NCBI GenBank assembly: GCA_023213395.1
Contig: CM041465.1
Coordinates: 63,061,741 to 63,125,740 of the forward strand
Length of the DNA: 64,000 bases
Direction: 5' to 3'
DNA from: Cycas panzhihuaensis
Lineage: Eukaryota > Cycadophyta
Shown: one piece after another, positions 56,800-64,000 of the stretch
Numbering within the stretch: the first letter of the stretch is position 1
How the letters are laid out: each line of letters begins with the position of its first letter
Translations under genes and position numbers: made by a program
Notes under the pieces: generated by a model
What the model saw: the letters and a program-made list of their open reading frames with translations, nothing else
Databases searched by the model: none
Told to the model about the DNA's origin: nothing

Positions 56800-59790
56800 T
56801 TTCTTAGAATTGGCATATGAGTTTGTTTGGAAAAAGGGCGTTCACGGGAACCACTCTCATTCGTCCGTCATGGGCCAATTTAAGCTATCCCCAAAGAATT
56901 GAACACACGGCTCCCATTTGGTCGAGCCATGGGCGACGGAAGGAGGTTGTAATCCACGTCAGCGTCGAGGACTACAACATCGGCAGGGCGAGTTTGCCCC
57001 AAGGGTGGCGGAATCGCGATGATCCAAGAGGGGTCTTCTCGCTCAGTCATACCCTTAGCATCGCCAGGGAACGGGTTCCAAGGCGGAGATACCAAGCTCT
57101 TGCATAACACGCAAGGGCATGGCATTGACAGAAGAGCCGTTATCGACAACAGTTCTTCGGAGGGTACAATCAGGCGTATCGATCGTGATGGTGAATGGGA
57201 AGTTCCAGCGTTCCGTTCACCGCGGAAGAAGATCCTTAGGATCGAAGGAAATAGTGGGTCGCCACCTTGGGCGGCAAAGCGTGGGCAGGCACATCTCCGA
57301 TCCTAAAGCTTCCGGAGGAGGGCGTTGCTCGGGACAACTCCTCGAGCGTCCATCAAGGACATTCTGCGGCGGCGGTATGGAGCTGCGTCCACGACGGAGA
57401 AGGTTTACCCTTCCCGGTGGAGTTGGGTAAGTGCCCTTCGAAAGTCGTAACGACCGCACGGGAATAGCGTTGGGGAAAGAGGATTTCGGAGGAAGGGTCT
57501 CGGGAAGGGATCGGAAGGAGCGGAAGAGGCATGCTCCGCCGCTTCCTTAGCGGTTTGAGATCGGCGTGGGCGAAAGTCGGAGTTGCTTCAAGCAATGAAT
57601 CACCTTCTTCCCCTATTCAGGTCGTGAAGGCGACGCAGTCTGACTAGGAGAGCGAGAAGAGGAAGAAGAGTTAAGGCGCCCTTCCCTTTGTCGCGGGAAG
57701 AGGCGGGGATTAGGTGATCTTCCTCGATTCTGGGTTGTTCTTGGTTTGGGGTTGCGATCCACGTTCCCCATGTTTAGGGACCGGATCCTTGTGCGCGGGT
57801 TGGTCTAGCTTAGGCCTTGCGGCCCGTTGGGGAGAGGAATCGCGTCGGGGGGCATCCGTTGGATCTTGGGCCCTAGCGTGAATCGTCATGGGCAATCCCC
57901 ATGAATGGAACACCACTTCTTCTCAAGCGGAGGGGCGGACCTCCACGCTTGGGAGGCTGGCGTTCCATTCACAGGAAGAGGAGCTTGGAGTAGTTTGTTG
58001 GACTTGTTTGTTTGAAGTAGGAGCGAAGGACCTTGAAGCTTGAGCTCCTTCATCGTGCGCTCGAGCAGGCGTATAGGCTGAGGGGAGGGGATCCAAGGAC
58101 CTCTCGGTAGGATGAGAGGAAGACCGCGACGGCTGAGCAGGTTAAGCGTCTATGGGAGTGGGTGGTGTCTTGCGACGTTGTGAGGGCTGAAGAGGTTTCT
58201 TGAGACCGACTTGGATCTCAATAGCCTCCAACGCCAAGCACTTGGCGATCGCGGAATCACACGTGGTCGCCCCATCTTGAGGACTTCCACGTGGACTTGG
58301 GACGAAGTGCATTGACAACGAGTCCCGCTTGGCTCCTCGGGCAAAGTCGCCTTGGTAGAGTGAAGCGAGATCGTGGAATCGCGCACAAAGTCACGATTCA
58401 TCTCATCGTGACCTTGTTTGAGGCGAGAGAAGGGATTTCATCCGCTCTCGAGATGGGCGACTACATCAAAATAATTGATGAACTCGTCCGCGATTCTTTG
58501 GAATGAATAGGCGAGTGGGCGGGAGGCGATAAAACCATTTAAGGGCGTCCTGCAAGGATCGAGGAAAGAGTTTCATCAAATATGGTCATAAGCCCAAGAA
58601 TCGATGCATGCCATAGAGAAACTACGGACATGCTCACGTAGGGTCTTCTGACGAAGTCCCATCGAATCTAGGAACTTCGGGAGGATGAGGCGGCAAGTTG
58701 GTTCGCAACGCCTCAATAGAGAGGGGTTGACCTAAAGTCCACGAAGGGGCGCCCTTACAGGCAAGTAGGATCAGCGAGTCCAGTAGGTGGCGTGCAAGGA
58801 GGCGGATGGGGTGGGACACCCATCCTCCTTGAGAACCACCCCTTGACAGAGGTGTGGAAAAGGGCGCCTTGGAAGGGAGTCGATTCCCTTGCGAGAGGCT
58901 GTGGATGGAAGCGCATTGGATGGCGGACAAGAGGGATGCGAAGGTTACGCCCATCACAGACCACCCGTAGGTGGGCCCATTCCGTATGGGTGTAGCGGAT
59001 CCACCCATAAGCAGGAAGGCGGCTTCCCACCGCCCCAAGGTTGAGAAGTATACCACAGGGGCGTGAGAAAGAAGCACCAGCAGTGGGTTGGAGGATGCGT
59101 GGGCAGATCCCACATTGGCGGCTGGAAGGCTAGCAGGCGACTAGGCCTACTAGGAGGCGACATGTGCCGGATTAGGGGGCGGCATTAGTTGGATCGAGAA
59201 TGGGTATGCTAACCCCCAGTTGAGGGACAGACACAGAAGTGAGAAGGCCCTAAGGCATTAGGGCCTTGATAAAGGGATGGAAGGTGCCACACGTGCCCCT
59301 GCGGGGAAGCAGATGGGGCGACGCGTGGGCACGAAAGGGTTTGTTGTCACAGAAAGGCGGACGGCGATGAGCGTGAGGGGAAGGCGAGGAGGAAGAGGCT
59401 CCCTGCGGGACACCCTCGAGCCATTCGGGACGTGGTTGAGAGCATCTTGCTTGCGCGACATCCGTCGAAACCTCAAGCACGTCAGAGGAGGTCCCATACC
59501 CATAAGAGGTGATCGGGACCTCGAACAAGGCATGTCCATCTGAAGGTTCCTCATAAAAATCGCCCAGCGTGCAATCCTCGGGAGGAGCGGATCCCTCTGG
59601 CGTCGGTAGAAGGATGGGGAGCACAAGAAGGTGTTGATCGATCGGGTAGTAAAGGAGTCGTCACCCTCTTGGGTGGACTCGGAATAATGAGAAGGAAGAG
59701 CTTGGGTTTCCATGGCAAGGCGTGGTAGGTCAATCGGGAAGAGTACCCTTCCATAGTCGGATCGGGATCCACGAGGCAAGAAGGCATGCT
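56800..59790 (-). pseudogene. gag-pol: E4 protease and gag, second version
   Basis: Protease near 57155-56800; gag from about 59787 (MPSCLVDPDPTMEGYSS, different frame from the first version) down to about 57300. EKKWCSIHGDCF-like text near 57935-57900. Frames are broken at other places than in 28420-31342. Confidence 0.65.
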
Positions 59791-60008
59791 CGGGGTCTTC
59801 TAACAAAGGGGTAGGCCGCAAGCAGCCGGAGAAGCAGGCGCATGCAAGGTCGGCCAAGCGATGTCGAAAAGAAAGGAATGGTATAACACGGCGTTGGGGG
59901 CCCAGCGTGGAGGTCAAGACAGTATAGAAAGGATCACACAGAGTAGCGAAACCAGCAGAAGAGAGCGAGACTAGCTCCCTTCTTGGCGGTCCCAGTATAG
60001 TCGCATGA

Positions 60009-62496
60009 TGGGCCTTGCTTCTGGATAACCGCGGCCCGATAGGTGCGGGGAGAGATGGTGTGGCAAGCAGTGGGAAGTGGAACCTACAAGGCAAGCAACT
60101 ACCACGCAGGCGCCCCATGCTTGCCGGGCGAGTTCGAGATCTCGCAATGGAGTATGGCTACTCTTGGGTGACCCTTGGCCTTGAGCGAAGGGCGAGATCG
60201 TGGGACGAACCCAGGGTTGACACAGGAGTAGGCTCCTCCCACCCTTGGGTGGCGGGAAGGAGAGAGAAAGAACCTAACAAGGATAGGCCAAGAACAATCC
60301 TATGCAATCTAGCAGGGTATCTGAGCGATGCGAAGCAAGGCGCTCGTGCGGTCAAGGAAGAGGGAGGAAGGGTAAGGGGAAGAAGACTCCTACAACCTTT
60401 CCTCTGAATAACAAAGTACACGCAACAAGGCAAACAAATCGCAAACCAATACAAAAGGCAATTTTCCCTTTTAATCTTTCGATGTTCTAATTACTAGGAA
60501 AAGAATAAAAGAAGGAAAAAGACCGGTGCGAAGGGGAACAAAGCGTGCACACAGGCGAAGGCGTGAGAGATGGCGTAGCCTTCAGAAGAGCACCCAACCA
60601 CTCCAGCTGCATCTGGGATGTGAAATGTGGCGGCAAAAGGGCTTCCTTACCTTCCCAGAAAAGCAAATGCGATCTAGGAAGGAAAGAAACGCTAACTAGC
60701 AAATGAGATAGCATAAAATATGACACATGCAAGGGACGCTTCGGTGGAAGGGGGCAGACAGCGTTCTCCGTCCCGAGTACACCATAAGCAACAAGGTCTC
60801 CCTCTGTGGGGAGACACCTATATGCAACACAAAGATCTAGCAATATATGTCTAACAACATAAGCGAGAGTCTAAATGTACATGCATCGTGTTAGTCAATA
60901 AGGAAAATACCAAGAAGAGCGATCAAATGAAGGAAACAACAAGGTAAGCCTCGGAGTGGCCTACCGCCCACAAATGGTGCCCAAACCGCTCCCCAAGAGC
61001 CACGGGGCAGGGAGGAGAAAGTGAAGACTCAAAGGTTTGGAAAAGTGCAGAAGGGGCAAGAAAGACCCAAAGACACCCACGGGACCGGATGCTTCGGGAG
61101 CAAACCTGGCAACCAGGAGCAAAGGTGGAGCAAGAACCCATGATTGGGGCCTATGGATGGCACCCAAACTGAATAAAGGGTCCCAAATCAGTGGCGCAAC
61201 TTGTGGCAGTTGGTTTGGGCAACCAAGGGAGCCTTGAACCCCTTGTTTGCAAGCCAAGAGTAGCAGGCGAGAGGGAGGCTTTGAGGGCTTTGAGCCGCTT
61301 GGGGAGCGTGGAAGGTGGTGGAATCCACCCGGCTCTGTCCAAAGCCTATACAACCTCAGCCGCTGCCTTGGACAAGAACGCAGAAGCGAGAGGGAGAGTG
61401 GTGCAATGATCCTCAAGAGGGAGGAAAACCAACTCTCAAGCAACAAATGAGAACAAATAAGTGAAGTGTAAATATCACCAAAACAAATACAAAGTGAAGA
61501 GTACGGAAAGGGAGGCAAGGGATTTGCCCCACCAAAAGGCATGAAGAAGTGGAACAAAGCCCAGATCTGGAATAGAGCGGGCCGGGGCCCCTGCATGGAG
61601 GTGGAGCAGGAAACACCTGCAAGCAGGGAGCTCGTGGTGCACTGGTAGAAAGCAGTGAAACCGCTTCAAAGGAGCCCTCTCAAGGCGTTCGAGGGTGAGA
61701 GAATGTCTCGGCCAAGCCAAAGGAGAGCCAAGGCTGTATGAAGAGTGCAGTCGATTCAGACAAGCAGAAGAAGAGGGCGGAGAGTGTTCCTCTTGAGTAA
61801 ATCCAAAAGTGAGCCAAAAGATCTCCAAAAAGAGCCAAAAGATGTTTAAGTACTAAAATAAAACCCTAAAGTACGCTTGAATAGAGCACCGGGAGGAGAA
61901 AAGGCGAACCACGTGGCGTTCGCGATAAATGCGAAATTACCATGATTTTAAAAACAAACAGAGACAAGTCGTCATGAAACTTTAAGCGATCATGAATATT
62001 CCAGTGATCTGAAAATTCTGATCTGGAAGATTCTGGCATCTGCAAGATTACGCAGATGCACCAGAGACACAAATGGGGCCCTGTGGGTCAGTTGGGGCAA
62101 AGCGAAAAGGCTAAAGGACAACTAAAACACCCACCCGAAGCGAGACAAGCCAAGAAACGGCCCAGGAGGCGAAATAGGCCCCAAATGAGGTGGCAAGCTA
62201 ACCAAGCGACGATGAGACATCACACGGTGGAGGTGGCGCAAACCCGGTGGATCCAGGAGAGAGGAGGCGGATCACGGGAAGTAACACGGTCACCAAGGTG
62301 CCACACTCGCTAAGAGTGTGCCCTGCTATAGTCGTCATAGGCTAAACATGGGTGTGGACGACCGTGCCGCCCACAAAGTCACGCGCATGCAAATATGTAA
62401 GCAGACAATCATTACATAAAAGTGATGATCATGCTAGTGACATACACACTTACCTGAGTCGGTGATTCCGTATCCATTCCCGGAAGCCGGGAAACA
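60009..62496 (-). repeat. E4 right LTR, second version (2488 bp)
   Basis: Starts TGGGCCTTGCTTCTGG, ends AAGCCGGGAAACA; the CCTAT duplication follows at 62497-62501. Confidence 0.87.
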
Positions 62497-62501
62497 CCTA
62501 T

Positions 62502-63318
62502 GAATCTCATCTACCACTTGTGAACTATAGGGGCCTTGGTTGAGATGGTATGTGGCCCTCCTGGCTGTGCCACTACCTTGAAATCTTTAAAAAAATAGTG
62601 CTGGAGTAGCATATAGTATGAGAAATCTGCTCTCCCAGCCACTCATATTTGGTCGAGTTATGCAATAAAGTTGGCTATAATCAAGGTGGCCGACTCAAAC
62701 CTCTCTCTAGCCTTACACCTCTTGATAGTGGTCATCAAACCTCACGGGATGTCCCTATAGTTCTATTTTCAAGAAACTTAGAATAAAATAGCTAGAGTAA
62801 TGAGTTTCCTCATATGAGGAACTCTAGATAAAACCATCACCTAGACTGAGACTCCCCGCCAATTCCATCAAATCTACCCTATAAAGAATATGGCTACCTC
62901 CCTATGGGCAATGTCTATGCTAGGTAATATACCTAGTGATGCCAGTATCCCTCATGATGGTGTGCCTAGGATCCTCCCGATATCCCTAACCATGATAAAG
63001 ATATCTCCCACTTATGGGAGGTGGAGTACATGCCTCTGTCGATCTTAGTATGAGATGATATCAACTAGGAGGCACTAGTTAGATGTATATTGTTGAGTCC
63101 TAATGACCTTGAGAAGCCCACAATATTATAGATTCATCTTCTCATACCATTTCATCATCTCAATAAAACTCATCATCGCCATGCCTATATTCTCGTAGTT
63201 ATCAACTGTGAGGATAACCTATAAATAAAAAAATGCTAGCCAGAGATCCACTAATCCCATCTTCCACGTGTCATGCCCTCCTTTAGATGGTAGATATGCA
63301 TCTATGGGCTAAGCACTA
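62502..63318 (-). pseudogene. E3 PMD N-terminal part, second version
   Basis: Equivalent of 34135-34943, with a cluster of real-looking substitutions around 62730-63060 that may be allelic. Confidence 0.6.
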
Positions 63319-64000
63319 TGCTCGGTAGGAGTAATGGTTGTCAACGATGACGTCGAAGGTATGGGCGAAAACCTACAAGCAAAGAAAGTACCACACTGGG
63401 CACCTTGTGTGCCAGAGCACGTGTTCGAGACCTGTGAATGGCACCTAACTACCTTAAAGTAGCCCTCAATCTAGAGAGAGTGCATCAGGGGTAGCCTAGA
63501 TGGACTCGAGAGGAAGGTCCTCCCACCCTTGGATGGCCAAAAGGGAAGAGGATGAATCTTCAAAGAGTTTCCCTATGATAAAAGGAAACGAGAGTAAATG
63601 GAGTAGGTGAAAGCCTACACACATGTGGTCTCCTTGGCTATTTGGTCAATGCAAATGGGACCAAGGGAGAGAGGGAAGCTTACTTAAATGAGTTTTCCTT
63701 TAACAACAAAGGGACATAAAGGAAAAAGACCAAGTGATACATGTACAAGCAAGTGATGCCAAATGGAATATACCTAAAGGATATGTTTGGATTAGTAAGA
63801 AGAGGAAGAAGGAAATAAGGGGGGTTCCTACAACACCCTTTTCTTATATGAAACAAACATATAACATATAAGCATATAAGTGCAAATAATCAATACCATT
63901 TAACCCTTTACTTTCATGTGGTCTAGTTAGCTAGAACATAGATTTTAATAAAAGTAAAAAGGGAAATGGGAAATAAAGGAATAGATGTACGTACCCGGGG
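63319..64000 (-). repeat. E5 LTR, second version, truncated by the window end
   Basis: Equivalent of 34944-35628, nearly identical; continues past the window. Confidence 0.75.

Larger units (their letters stand above)
51730..62496 (-). mobile_element. E4, second assembled version
   Basis: Same element as 23352-34129: same target duplication, same fusion of pre-RT to integrase tail, same missing PMD region. Two independent insertions would not share all three. Confidence 0.85.
43731..63318 (+). mobile_element. E3, second assembled version, split by E4
   Basis: Equivalent of 15288-34943 with the same domain order, the same E4 insertion site and the same E5 junction (about 63319). Confidence 0.8.

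Noticed and set aside
51730-62496. Second, independent insertion of an E4-like element
   Set aside because: Same target duplication, same flanks and same two internal deletions as 23352-34129; better explained as the same locus assembled twice.
1-64000. Host genes, tRNA, rRNA, CRISPR arrays or bacterial operons
   Set aside because: None seen on either strand; everything readable belongs to retrotransposons or unassigned repeat DNA.

Overview
This is repeat DNA from a seed-plant nuclear genome. It consists of nested Ty3/Gypsy LTR retrotransposons of the non-chromovirus Tat type, and I recognise no host gene, tRNA or rRNA. The Tat assignment rests on four things: a pol order of protease, reverse transcriptase (RT), RNase H (gRNH) and integrase; a GPF/Y integrase tail with no chromodomain; a second, archaeal-type RNase H (aRNH) as a separate ORF downstream of integrase; and an ORF with a plant mobile domain (PMD) on the opposite strand between integrase and aRNH. 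The species cannot be told from this.

First contig (1-40321). E1 (+, 1-10674, 5' end outside the window) holds pol, the opposite-strand PMD ORF, aRNH and a 2.5 kb 3' LTR. It sits inside the gRNH domain of an older copy, E2 (10675-~14500). An unassigned AT-rich stretch (~14501-15287) separates E2 from E3 (15288-34943), which holds gag, pol and PMD. E2 and E3 are very similar and share stop codons. E4 (-, 23352-34129) is inserted in the PMD of E3 with 2.5 kb TG...CA LTRs and a 5-bp CCTAT target duplication. It is a deletion derivative that keeps gag, protease and aRNH but has lost almost all of RT, gRNH and integrase, and the PMD ORF. E5 (-, from ~34944) cuts the PMD of E3 again and carries a 2.8 kb LTR, an aRNH remnant and a PMD ORF that runs into a gap.

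A run of exactly 500 Ns (40322-40821) follows. The second contig (40822-64000) repeats 12376-~35630 in the same order: the same E2/E3 boundary, the same E4 insertion with the same target duplication and internal deletions, and the same E5 junction. The offset is about 28.4 kb. The differences are mostly short indels and clustered miscalls, many at CTG/CAG trinucleotides. The simplest reading is one locus represented twice (overlapping or allelic contigs placed in tandem), not a biological duplication.

How the parts would have worked together: gag would form the particle, protease/RT/gRNH/integrase would copy and insert the element, and aRNH would supply a second RNase H. The PMD ORF has its own TATA box, conserved between E1 and E5, and faces away from aRNH across about 525 bp. 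No copy looks autonomous. Catalytic or frame lesions differ from copy to copy, and many frameshifts in E4 may be sequencing error.
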